Shown piece after piece: positions 23,826 to 31,996 of a stretch of 37,191 nucleotides of DNA. Within the stretch, counting starts at the first letter, position 1. The number at the start of each line of letters is the position of its first letter. Source of the DNA: Iningainema tapete BLCC-T55 (GTDB lineage Bacteria; Cyanobacteriota; Cyanobacteriia; Cyanobacteriales; Nostocaceae); assembly GCF_014698965.1 (NCBI RefSeq), contig NZ_JACXAE010000012.1, positions 1-37,191 of the forward strand, read 5' to 3'. The position numbers and the translations under genes were made by a program. A model generated the notes under the pieces. That model worked only from the letters and a program-made list of their open reading frames with translations. It did not search any database and was not told the DNA's origin.

Positions 23826-25619
23826 TTACAAAACTAACGCCATCACCGCCGCCGGAGAACCAGAACCACCACGCAACCTCAGTACCCCAATCACAAGGGT
23901 AGTCCCCACAGGCGGTAACTGATCTAAATTCGTCAAATTCTCCAACACAATACGAGGTTGTTCTAATACCAACCGATTAGTGACAAAAGTAGTATCTTGT
24001 CCTGAATCGACCCCATGAGTATCAATTCCTACCCCAGCAATATCACGTTCCTCTAACAAAAAGCGTGTAACATCGCCACTAAACCCAGGAAAATGCAAAC
24101 CTCCCTGAGCATCCTTGTTAAGAAAAGCATTTCTATCCAACCACCTTTCTTGCCAGCCAGTATACATTAGCACCATACAACCAGCCGGAATCTCACCATA
24201 AAGATCCTCCCAAGCCAGAACATCAGCAATAGTGAGGACATAATCTGAATTAACCGCTGTTTGTTTCCGAACATCTATCACCACAGCAGGTACTACCAGC
24301 GACTCAGCAGAATATCGCTCAACCCCCACACCATCAACGTGAAAACTCTTAGGAGCATTAAAGTGAGTAGAACTGTGTTCCCCCATAGAGAACCGCCGCA
24401 GATAATAACCATCCTTATCCAGTTCCGCCACAAGATCAAAATCCACTGGCGGATCGCCATCCCACTGCGGGATATCACTGTCAATCACATGACTTAAATG
24501 TATCACTCGCGCATAAGTAACATTAATTGATGGCGGTTCATTAAACCTCACCAACCTCTCCAGCGTAGCCTCCATTACAGCAGTAGTTTGACCACTAACA
24601 GTAAAAACCAACGCCTCCCGGTACACCCTTCCAGCACCATGATCCCACAAATTAGCAGCACCACTAGAAACAGTCACCGCCGCATGAGCTATACGCACAG
24701 CCAAATCAATCGCCCAAGCCCGCAATTGCAAACATTGTGCGAATTCCACACCTTTTTGTTGCGCCTCCCGAATAGCAGTGCGACAATTGTTAAGCTCCGC
24801 TGCTAAAGACTCCAAAGCATTGCTAATAAAATGTTGCGACTTTGTGCGGAAAGCAGACTCTAAAATATCAATACCAGCTTGAGCGCATCCAGTGGTTAAA
24901 AAAGTGGCACGCAGAACATTATTTTTGTCCTGCTCGTGAATCCAACCCGCACTTTTAATCGAAACCACACGCTCTTGAGGCAAAAACCAGTTAGTCAAAG
25001 TAGCTGTTACAGTATTAGTAGATGTCATTGCTACTAATTGTAGGCGATCGCTAAACGTAATCCTACCACCTAAATAATGTGTTTCAACCAAAGGTACAAT
25101 ACCAAAAACAGCACTCCCATCAGGCAGTGTCGCCGCAACAATAAACTCGCTAAATATTCCCCATCCTGTTACCCAAGGCACAAACCCATCTAGTTTATAT
25201 CCTCCAGTCACAGGTGCAGCTACAATCACGGTATCTTGTCGTCGTAGTTGAGAAAAACCGACACCCAGTAAAACTTCACCATTTCCCATACGCGGAAGAT
25301 ATTCCTGTTGGAGAGCGGAATTTCTACTTGCAACAAGCATCCCAGCCGCACTTTGATGCTGGGTTTGCAAGAATGCCAAAGCACCCGAATACCGAGCTAC
25401 CAATTCTTGAAAGCTGTGGAATGTCTGTTCGCTGACGTCTTTTCCACCCCAACGGTTTCCAACTCTTAGCGCCAAAACACCTAATTCCCCAAGTTCCTGA
25501 AGTGCATGAACTAGAGCATCCGAGTTGCTGTCTATATCGTTGGCTAATGGTGCAACTTGGTTAAGTAGGTGTGAGTTGACTATATTGAGCAGAGAGCTAT
25601 CTTGATCCATCGGCATCAA
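23826..25619 (-). CDS. Acyl-CoA dehydrogenase-like / cyclase-family fusion protein
   Basis: The 597-residue product joins two enzymes in one frame. Residues 1-360 resemble an acyl-CoA dehydrogenase: ELGELGVLALRVGNRWGGKD, EYLPRMGNGEVLLGVGFSQL, GYKLDGFVPWVTG, and a C-terminal helical part (RAWAIDLAVRIAHAAVTVSS, VMEATLERLVR). Residues 370-597 match the cyclase/kynurenine-formamidase family: VIHLSHVIDSDIPQWDGDPP, HSSTHFNAP (415-423), VLMYTGW, LLEERDIAGVGIDTHGVDSG. The family metal motif is normally HxGTHxDxP, so here Gly and Asp are replaced by Ser417 and Asn421. The catalytic base of the first domain was not identified. Substrate unknown; one possibility is oxidation followed by hydrolysis or lactonisation of the same compound. 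No operon partner: the upstream helicase gene ends 64 bp before its start, same strand. Confidence 0.8.
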   Translation of the reverse strand: MMPMDQDSSLLNIVNSHLLNQVAPLANDIDSNSDALVHALQELGELGVLALRVGNRWGGKDVSEQTFHSFQELVARYSGALAFLQTQHQSAAGMLVASRNSALQQEYLPRMGNGEVLLGVGFSQLRRQDTVIVAAPVTGGYKLDGFVPWVTGWGIFSEFIVAATLPDGSAVFGIVPLVETHYLGGRITFSDRLQLVAMTSTNTVTATLTNWFLPQERVVSIKSAGWIHEQDKNNVLRATFLTTGCAQAGIDILESAFRTKSQHFISNALESLAAELNNCRTAIREAQQKGVEFAQCLQLRAWAIDLAVRIAHAAVTVSSGAANLWDHGAGRVYREALVFTVSGQTTAVMEATLERLVRFNEPPSINVTYARVIHLSHVIDSDIPQWDGDPPVDFDLVAELDKDGYYLRRFSMGEHSSTHFNAPKSFHVDGVGVERYSAESLVVPAVVIDVRKQTAVNSDYVLTIADVLAWEDLYGEIPAGCMVLMYTGWQERWLDRNAFLNKDAQGGLHFPGFSGDVTRFLLEERDIAGVGIDTHGVDSGQDTTFVTNRLVLEQPRIVLENLTNLDQLPPVGTTLVIGVLRLRGGSGSPAAVMALVL

Positions 25620-25683
25620 AAAGTGCCTCGACTTTGATCAGTATTATATCACCCGTAGGTTAGTAATCTATTTTATGGAAAAC

Positions 25684-27084
25684 TTAAAACTTGGAAGAAA
25701 TGTATAAATTCTCGGATGCGCGACTATAGGCGACATACAATAGCTGGTTTCTCAATTTGTTCTGACGGCATCCGAAGATATTCACAGTATCGACAAATAC
25801 ATTTTTAAAGGTGCTGCCTTGGCTTTGATGAACGGTGAGTGCGTATGCATATTGAAGTCGGTGCATCATATTCCCGCTGTGAAAAGCCAAATTATAAATT
25901 TCGAGAATTTCATACCACTGCTGCCAACGCTTTCCTCGGTTTTCCGGTGGTTCTCTTAAGATACTTGTGCGAAAATCCTTGAGATAGTCTTTCATATAAT
26001 TCCAACTATCAGGATGGACAATTAGCAATGATGCTTCTTTTCCTGTATCAGTTTCAATTTTAAGAGTGTAAATATCAATGTAAGCTCCGGTAGTCATCAT
26101 CCGGACACTTCCGGGTTTAACATTAATAATTACACATTCCTGGCAGGAGTACATCACAATTGTCTTTCTGTCGTTGTTTTCATCATCTCGCGTGATGATT
26201 ACGTCTTTTGCCATGAGAATCTCGCCTTCTACAAATGGCTCTGCATCTTCCCCGTAAATAGCACTGCGAATAGTTTTGTTGATGGTTTCTACTCGCTTGT
26301 TTGTCCATGCTAGAACACGAATGTTATTTGGATCTTGATCTAAATCAACATCTTGAAATCTTGAGATTAATTCATCTTGCCATGCCTCCGGTTTCATTTT
26401 CGTGATGTTACCCGCTGAATACAGGCGTGGTGGAAACTGACTGGTGATGTTGTTGCGTAATGCAGTTACATAAGACGCGATCGCTCCCTCGTAGCGCATC
26501 ACTTGCATTAATTCTATCCCAGTTGGCAAGCTAAATACCGGAGATTCATCTAATTCATCTTCTATGGGTGGTAGCTGTGCCGGATCGCCCATAAATATAG
26601 TTGGGATTCTATCATATGGAATCATATTGTACAACTCTGTGCCGATCATTGAAGCTTCATCTACGACCACCAAGTTGAAAGTGCGGTAATGTGGTTCCCT
26701 TGTCCACTTATTCGGAATGAGCTTCTGTTTACCGTTTTGGTCGTATTCCCCTGGCATTACGTGTAGTAAAGAGTGTAGGGTAGCAATATGAACATTTTTT
26801 AGCCCAGTATTATAAGCGCTTGCCTCAAGTACCGCTCGTGCTTTGTGGGTAGGCGCACATATAGCGGTTTTCAAACTTTTGTCTTCAGATTCCACCTGAA
26901 ACACCCGTTGCAGTACCTTGATAATGATGTGAACGACGTAGGTTTTCCCGGTGCCTGCGTATCCACGTAATATATATGGCTGTTCTGGCTTTGACTGATA
27001 CCATTCTATAGCTTGGTTTAACGCTTCAGATTGCCCACTTGATAGGGTACTGACACTGCTTAATATCTGTTCTAAGTGTAACAT
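25684..27084 (-). CDS. Superfamily 1B DNA helicase, Dda/RecD2-like
   Basis: The 466-residue product has the full SF1B motif set. ILRGYAGTGKTYV gives Walker A at 41-48, CAPTHKARAVL motif Ia, LVVVDEASMIGTELY motif II at 140-152, TIFMGDPAQLPPIED motif III, VMRYEGAIASYVTALR motif IV-like, and YAYALTVHQSQGSTFKNVFV plus QLLYVAYSRASENLYIS the UvrD_C_2 motifs V and VI. These enzymes move 5' to 3' on single strands; phage T4 Dda is the model, with roles in replication restart and recombination. At 466 residues it is close to Dda and lacks RecD2's N-terminal extension. A partial, decayed copy lies at 17868-18199 on the same strand. The proximity to a TnpB element is noted but no link is shown. Confidence 0.88.
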   Translation of the reverse strand: MLHLEQILSSVSTLSSGQSEALNQAIEWYQSKPEQPYILRGYAGTGKTYVVHIIIKVLQRVFQVESEDKSLKTAICAPTHKARAVLEASAYNTGLKNVHIATLHSLLHVMPGEYDQNGKQKLIPNKWTREPHYRTFNLVVVDEASMIGTELYNMIPYDRIPTIFMGDPAQLPPIEDELDESPVFSLPTGIELMQVMRYEGAIASYVTALRNNITSQFPPRLYSAGNITKMKPEAWQDELISRFQDVDLDQDPNNIRVLAWTNKRVETINKTIRSAIYGEDAEPFVEGEILMAKDVIITRDDENNDRKTIVMYSCQECVIINVKPGSVRMMTTGAYIDIYTLKIETDTGKEASLLIVHPDSWNYMKDYLKDFRTSILREPPENRGKRWQQWYEILEIYNLAFHSGNMMHRLQYAYALTVHQSQGSTFKNVFVDTVNIFGCRQNKLRNQLLYVAYSRASENLYISSKF

Positions 27085-27311
27085 ATGTATTTATTGAGGT
27101 TGAGTATAAAATATATCAATATTTTATAATTCTGGCGTCCTTGTTACCATGCAGAGCATCTCCTCGTCGAGTGCGAACCTGGGAAAGAGAAGAAGTGCGA
27201 TCGCGCTTACCACGTTTCCTATTGAAGAAGCTTTCAACTGAGAAAAGAATAAGTAGTCAAAAACTTATCTAAAATTGTTTAAACCTCTTTATATTGAAAA
27301 GGTTTACCGGA

Positions 27312-27491
27312 TTAAATTTTCTTAATTTTTATATATTCATCAATTAATTCTCTAATATCTGACTGCCATCCTGGAATTTCTTTTAAAGCTTCTCTGACTC
27401 CCTTCTTTAGTCTTAAGGTTAGTGGAACATTATCTAGCGGTTCTTCCCTATTTGTGGTAAACCCAAATTTATTTTTCTTCTCAAAGCGCAT
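27312..27491 (-). CDS. 59-residue small protein divergent from tnpB, possible ribbon-helix-helix regulator
   Basis: ATG at 27491 opens a 59-codon frame ending in TAA at 27312: MRFEKKNKFGFTTNREEPLD, then VPLTLRLKKGVREALKEIPG and WQSDIRELIDEYIKIKKI. A short strand (VPLTLRLKKG) followed by two helices is the ribbon-helix-helix layout. I recognise similar short proteins (KFGF..., PL..VP, R, L..IP.WQ) next to orphan tnpB genes in cyanobacteria. It starts 57 bp from the tnpB start on the opposite strand, with a palindrome midway. It may repress both genes by binding that palindrome. No clear SD is visible. DNA binding is inferred from predicted fold and position only. Confidence 0.65.
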   Translation of the reverse strand: MRFEKKNKFGFTTNREEPLDNVPLTLRLKKGVREALKEIPGWQSDIRELIDEYIKIKKI

Positions 27492-27504
27492 TGACTTTTA
27501 TAAT

Positions 27505-27526
27505 TATAGTGTGTATACTAACTATA
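27505..27526. promoter_or_regulatory. Palindromic operator candidate in the divergent promoter
   Basis: TATAGT, two bases, GTATAC, two bases, ACTATA form a 22-bp dyad with 18 matched positions centred at 27515.5. It lies between the starts of the 59-residue gene (27491) and tnpB (27549). It contains TATACT (27514-27519), a good -10 hexamer for tnpB. Farther out, CATTGACTT (27489-27497) and AAGTCAATG (27543-27551) are a second inverted pair covering both start codons. A homodimeric regulator bound here would cover both promoters. Confidence 0.55.
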
Positions 27527-27548
27527 GCAATTAAAAATAGGTAAGTCA

Positions 27549-28706
27549 ATGTTTGCCATTAAGGTGGAATTAAAACTAAATAATAAAGAAAAAACTTTAA
27601 TGGCTAAACATGCAGGGTTTTCTCGCTTTGTGTACAACTATGGATTAATCTTGTATAAGGAGTTAGATTATACTCAGTTTAAAGGTAGTACGTCCAAAAA
27701 GTTAGACGCAATTAAAAAGATTTTTACTAATATTACAAAAAATCGTGCAGAATTTGAATGGATGAAAGAGTTATCCTCACGGGTATATCAGCATTCATTC
27801 ATGAATCTGAAAGATGCATTTACTAGATTTTTTCAAGGTCAAAATGAATACCCAAAATTTAAGAGTAAGAAAGAGGGAGAATCATTTACAGTTGATAATG
27901 CTAATGGTAAATCTTTGTTGGATGTAGGAAAAAGAATAAAAATACCGACACTAGGGAATTTTAGATTAAAAGAAAAATTAAAATGTAGATACGTAACTCA
28001 AACATTCACAATTAGTAAGACAGCAGATAAATGGTATGTATCCTTTACAGTAGATGCTGATAGAATTACACCATTGATTCATCCTATTGAATCAGTAGGT
28101 ATAGATTTAGGAGTTTCAATCTTTGCTACAACGAATGATAGTGACGATAAAAGCAAAAAGATAGCTGCACCCCCGCCAATGAAAAAAGCGAAAACCAAGC
28201 TGGCTAAAATGCAGTATCGGAATAGAAACAAGCAGTTAGGAAGCGGAAAAACAAAAACTCCTGCATCTAAAAATGCTAAAAAGTATTACCAAAAACTAGC
28301 AAAACAGCACGCCAAGATTGCTAATCAGCGTAAAGATTTTTTACATAAATTGACAACCGATTTAAGTAAAACTTACTACAGGATTAGAATTGAAGATTTG
28401 AATGTGCAAGGCATGATTGCTAATCGTAAGTTATCAGCTGCAATATCCGATCTTGGTTTCTATGAGTTTCGCAGACAGTTAGAATACAAGCAGTACGTTT
28501 ATGGAACCAAGGTTGAAATAGTAGACAGATGGTATCCATCATCAAAACAATGTATGGTTTGTTTACAAAAACATACAGGACTATCTTTGTCTGATAGAAT
28601 TTTTGACTGTCCGCATTGTGATGCACCTCCAATTGATAGAGATATTCAAGCTGCAATTAATTTAAGATTAGCACCAGATATCGTAGTGACTCCGGCTAGG
28701 GGTTGA
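27549..28706 (+). CDS. tnpB: TnpB RNA-guided endonuclease of an IS200/IS605-type element
   Basis: The 385-residue product has the TnpB layout. The N-terminal part has the helix-turn-helix-like LMAKHAGFSRFVYNYGL (17-33). A RuvC nuclease follows: VGIDLGVSIFATT (Asp186), YRIRIEDLNVQGM (Glu282) and DRDIQAAINL (Asp363/Asp365). The zinc finger is CMVC (335-338) ... CPHC (354-357). All catalytic residues remain, so the nuclease may be active. TnpB enzymes cut DNA beside a short target-adjacent motif, guided by an omega RNA made from the element's right end, and help the element persist after excision. Length fits the family (about 370-420). No tnpA is adjacent. The gene's end overlaps the likely omega-RNA region. 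ATG at 27549 follows a weak AGGTAAG. Confidence 0.92.
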   Translation: MFAIKVELKLNNKEKTLMAKHAGFSRFVYNYGLILYKELDYTQFKGSTSKKLDAIKKIFTNITKNRAEFEWMKELSSRVYQHSFMNLKDAFTRFFQGQNEYPKFKSKKEGESFTVDNANGKSLLDVGKRIKIPTLGNFRLKEKLKCRYVTQTFTISKTADKWYVSFTVDADRITPLIHPIESVGIDLGVSIFATTNDSDDKSKKIAAPPPMKKAKTKLAKMQYRNRNKQLGSGKTKTPASKNAKKYYQKLAKQHAKIANQRKDFLHKLTTDLSKTYYRIRIEDLNVQGMIANRKLSAAISDLGFYEFRRQLEYKQYVYGTKVEIVDRWYPSSKQCMVCLQKHTGLSLSDRIFDCPHCDAPPIDRDIQAAINLRLAPDIVVTPARG

Positions 28707-28785
28707 AGCTTTGTCTCCGGACAAGGAAAATGCCTGTGGACTGGTTAGGAGCCGACTCCCCAGTGTGAAGCAGGAACTGAACTTT
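28690..28785 (+). ncRNA. Probable omega RNA scaffold at the tnpB 3' end
   Basis: The sequence after and overlapping the tnpB stop holds stem-forming stretches (CTCCGG ... CCGGACAAGG; GGAG-CCGA-CTCC at 28748-28759) and the phrases TGCCTGTGGACTGG and CAGTGTGAAGCAGGAAC. These are near the consensus I know for IS605-type right ends, from which omega RNA is made. The guide would be the bases just beyond the element's end, roughly 28785-28805, but the exact boundary is not determinable here. Confidence 0.55.
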
Positions 28786-28879
28786 AAATCTAGATAGGTT
28801 TAAGTAAGTTTTAGATAGCAGATAATAATAAAGTAATGCCAAGCCGTTCGTATATGTTAAGGAATATAATAGCCAAATC

Positions 28880-31333
28880 ATGAGTAGTTCAGCAGCAATG
28901 AGCCAGACTCCGGATCTACAGGGTTTATCCCAAAACGAGGTGATCCAAAGACGGGCAGCTGGGCTAGGGAACGATGTGAAATTTCAAAGCAGTCGTTCCT
29001 ATCGTCAAATTCTACGGGAAAATGTTTTCACCTTCATCAACGCAGTTTTCTTTGGCATTAGCTTGGTATTCATTTTGCTAGGACGGTTCGGAGATGCCAT
29101 TTTAGTTGTAGTTGTAGTTTTTGGAGCAATGCTAGTCAGTGTTTACCAGGAGATTTGGGCTAAACAGAAACTCGATCGCATTGCGCTACTCAACCGACCA
29201 AAAGCAGTTGTCATCCGATCCGGGCGTGAAGCAGAAATTGACCCCAATGAAATTGTCGTCGGAGATATTATACCAGTACATGCAGGAGATCAAATTCTGG
29301 TTGATGGGGTAGTAATTGGTTTAGGTAGGATTGAAGTTGATGAATCCCTACTGACAGGTGAATCTGATTTAATTCCCAAAGTGGCAGGAGATCAGATTTT
29401 TTCTGGAAGCATTTGTGTCAGTGGTAGTGTTTATTCCCAAACCGAGAAAGTAGGCAACCAAACAACAGCTCATAACCTAGTAACGGGGGCAAGAGCTTAC
29501 CGTCAAGCATTGACTCCCCTCCAGCGCGAGATTAATCAGGTCATTCGAGTATTTCTACTCACTGCATGCTTTCTTTGGATTTTAACGATTATTGGGTTTA
29601 TTAGCAATGAGCATTCTCTAAAGGATTTGGTGCAGCGCATTGCTGTGATAGCAGGTTTAGTACCAGCAGGGCTTTTAATCGCAATTACCTTAGCTTATGG
29701 TTTGGGAGCAGTAAGGATGCTGGGACAAAATGTTTTGATCCAGCAAGCGAATGCAGTAGAGTCGCTCAGTAACGTTGATGTGCTGTGCTTGGATAAAACT
29801 GGTACGCTCACGACTAATCAAATTAGTTTGCAAACTCTTGTTCCGATTGGAGTAAGTCAAGAAGAATTAATTGCTTTATTGGCTAACTACGCCGCTAATA
29901 CTAGCAGCCCAAACAAAACTACAGAAGCCATCGCCGCAGCTTACCCAGGAAAAACACTTCCTGTTGTGGCTGAAGTACCCTTTTCTTCAGTGCGCAAGTG
30001 GAGTGCATTAGCTTTTAAATCAGGCGTTTACTTTCTGGGCGCACCAGAAGCTTTCTCAGCGGTAGTATCACTTACACCGGAAATACAAGAATTTATTCAA
30101 ACCGGAGTAGAGCAGGGTTTGCGCGTCTTGCTATTTGCATCTAGCCCAGATGTAGAAGCATTAATAGCTGAAGAAATGCCCCATTTACCACTTAATCTCA
30201 TACCACTAGGTGTGATAAACTTTAGTGATGTGTTACGACCAGAAGCAAGAGAAACACTCATGGGTTTTGCCTCGGCAGGGGTGGAACTAAAAGTAATTTC
30301 CGGCGACAACCCCCAAACAGTAGCAGCGTTGGCAAAACAGGTTGGGTTTCATCCAGATGCAAAACTAGTTTCTGGGCAACAACTGGCACAAATGGATCAA
30401 GTGCAGTTTACCCAAGCAGCATTAACTAACACAATATTTGGGCGGATTACTCCAGAGCAAAAAGCCAGGTTGGTTGAAGCGTTACGTAATTCAGGGCGTT
30501 ATGTAGCTATGACAGGTGACGGCGTAAATGATGTACTCTCACTGAAACAGGCAAATCTGGCTATAGCAATGGAAAGTGGTTCTAAAGCTACACGAGCAGT
30601 TGCTGATATTGTACTATTAAAGGACTCTTTCAGTGCCTTACCTCAAGCTTTAATTGAAGGGCAACGTATCCGTAACGGTGCTATAGACGCGATGAAACTG
30701 TTCTTGGTGCGGGGTATTTGCATCACATTACTAATTTTTTCCGCTTCCGTCGTCACTAACAGTTTTCCACTAGATAATAAACAAAGTGCTTTGATTGCTT
30801 TAGTTGGTGTTGGTTTTCCTACCACAGTAATTCCGATTTGGGCAAAACCAGGTGCTATTCCTCGGCGTGGGGTAGTGCGTTCGATGCTGCATTTTGTGAT
30901 TCCCGCAAGTTTAACTCTTACCCTAGTCGCGTTGTTAGTATACCTACTCTTCTTAATCTATGCTGTTCTGGATTTGCCCCCAGGGGCAAATTTATCCCAA
31001 CTTAATCGTGCCATTCCTCGTACTGCATTGACAACTATTCTAGTGATGGGTCAATTGCTACTAATTCCTTTTCTCAAACCGCCAACACGCGCATGGGTTG
31101 CAGGTGAACCCTTAAGCCGTGACTGGCGCTATACTATTACAGCTTTTGTGCTCATAGTTGTCTACTTTATTATCGTCTCTATTCCTGCTAATCAAAGATT
31201 TTTTGAGTTAGCCTCACTTAGCCCAGCCAGTTATCTGTTTATCGCTTTTGTTGCACTAGACTGGTGTTTGATTGTGCGGTTGTTATGGCGCACCCGATTT
31301 TTTGATAATTTCCTGGGTATTGATTTAACTTAA
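28880..31333 (+). CDS. P-type cation ATPase, CtpE-like
   Basis: The 817-residue product is a complete P-type ATPase. An N-terminal motif (LQGLSQNEVIQRRAAGLGN) is followed by the M1-M2 helices (47-90), the actuator TGES (159-162), M3-M4 (223-280), phosphorylation Asp305 (DKTGTLT), the nucleotide-binding domain, MTGDGVND near residue 550, and six C-terminal helices. M4 reads VPAGLLIAI rather than the PEGL of classic Ca pumps. That resembles CtpE-type bacterial ATPases implicated in Ca uptake. It lacks heavy-metal CPC in M4 and N-terminal CxxC. The ion is therefore probably Ca or another hard cation, not proven. The next gene starts 20 bp after its stop and is probably co-transcribed. The start is the first of two ATGs (codons 1 and 7). 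Confidence 0.85.
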   Translation: MSSSAAMSQTPDLQGLSQNEVIQRRAAGLGNDVKFQSSRSYRQILRENVFTFINAVFFGISLVFILLGRFGDAILVVVVVFGAMLVSVYQEIWAKQKLDRIALLNRPKAVVIRSGREAEIDPNEIVVGDIIPVHAGDQILVDGVVIGLGRIEVDESLLTGESDLIPKVAGDQIFSGSICVSGSVYSQTEKVGNQTTAHNLVTGARAYRQALTPLQREINQVIRVFLLTACFLWILTIIGFISNEHSLKDLVQRIAVIAGLVPAGLLIAITLAYGLGAVRMLGQNVLIQQANAVESLSNVDVLCLDKTGTLTTNQISLQTLVPIGVSQEELIALLANYAANTSSPNKTTEAIAAAYPGKTLPVVAEVPFSSVRKWSALAFKSGVYFLGAPEAFSAVVSLTPEIQEFIQTGVEQGLRVLLFASSPDVEALIAEEMPHLPLNLIPLGVINFSDVLRPEARETLMGFASAGVELKVISGDNPQTVAALAKQVGFHPDAKLVSGQQLAQMDQVQFTQAALTNTIFGRITPEQKARLVEALRNSGRYVAMTGDGVNDVLSLKQANLAIAMESGSKATRAVADIVLLKDSFSALPQALIEGQRIRNGAIDAMKLFLVRGICITLLIFSASVVTNSFPLDNKQSALIALVGVGFPTTVIPIWAKPGAIPRRGVVRSMLHFVIPASLTLTLVALLVYLLFLIYAVLDLPPGANLSQLNRAIPRTALTTILVMGQLLLIPFLKPPTRAWVAGEPLSRDWRYTITAFVLIVVYFIIVSIPANQRFFELASLSPASYLFIAFVALDWCLIVRLLWRTRFFDNFLGIDLT

Positions 31334-31353
31334 ATTCAATCCAAAATCTAAAA

Positions 31354-31986
31354 ATGAACACTGACTCTCCTGCTCAAAATTCACAACAGCAATACTCCGT
31401 AAGTATCTGGGAAGGAGTAGGAGTTAGCGTTGCGACAATCGCAGTCATAGTGTTTGCGCTGCTGGGTTTAGGTTTGAAAACCCTGCGGAATGCATTTTCT
31501 CCATTTAGGGCAGAAGCGATCGCTAACACTCTAATCGAAAATCCAACTCTTGCCAACCCCCAGTACGTCTTTGGCATTAATATTGGTGGAGTGACAGTTG
31601 CTGTAATTACTAGTTCTTTACCTAGTAATAATCCAACTAGTCAAGAAAACCCCCCAGAAGTATCACTGATTGTTGCCAAAGCACGGCTAGAAGGTAAAAT
31701 ACCTGAAAGTGATTCTATCCCCTCACTTTTTTACCATCCAACAGGCGACTTACAAGTTACAACTTCCCGTACAGAACAAAAAATATTTTGCGGTAAAGTT
31801 GTACCCGTGACAATTCAACAAGGTACATTAGCTTGGTCTGACCAAAAACCTTCTGTACCCGCTCTTCGATATAATGCTACTGTCGTTCTTAACAACACGC
31901 AGCGTTATGTAGAGCTAATCACAACTGCACAAGACGCTGAACAAACGGCAGAAACAATTTTTAATTCATTACAATGTAAGTTGTGA
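31354..31986 (+). CDS. Small single-TM protein of unknown function, downstream of the ATPase
   Basis: I do not recognise the family of this 210-residue protein. A hydrophobic helix at about 18-43 (GVGVSVATIAVIVFALLGLG) anchors it in the membrane, probably with the rest outside. The remainder contains GINIGGVTVAVITSSLPSNN and a C-terminal domain with two cysteines (FCGKVVP and SLQCKL) that could form a disulfide. The gene starts 20 bp after the ATPase stop on the same strand, suggesting a shared transcript and perhaps an accessory role. It converges with the glycosyltransferase gene, with 10 bp between stops. Confidence 0.65.
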   Translation: MNTDSPAQNSQQQYSVSIWEGVGVSVATIAVIVFALLGLGLKTLRNAFSPFRAEAIANTLIENPTLANPQYVFGINIGGVTVAVITSSLPSNNPTSQENPPEVSLIVAKARLEGKIPESDSIPSLFYHPTGDLQVTTSRTEQKIFCGKVVPVTIQQGTLAWSDQKPSVPALRYNATVVLNNTQRYVELITTAQDAEQTAETIFNSLQCKL

Positions 31987-31996
31987 TGTGTAATGG

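Larger units (their letters stand above)
27312..28790 (+). mobile_element. TnpB-only IS200/IS605-type element (approximate limits)
   Basis: The unit comprises a divergent 59-codon gene, tnpB, and a structured 3' end with IS605-like right-end sequence (TGCCTGTGGACTGG, then GAAGCAGGAAC). No tnpA transposase is present, so movement would need TnpA in trans. True ends cannot be fixed: the left end probably lies between 27100 and 27312, and the right end shortly after 28780. The P-type ATPase gene begins at 28880. Confidence 0.65.

Noticed and set aside
27130-27180. A possible degenerate copy of the CCAGGC...GCCTGG repeat (CTTGTTACCATGCAGAGCAT)
   Set aside because: The stem no longer pairs well, so membership in the repeat family cannot be supported.
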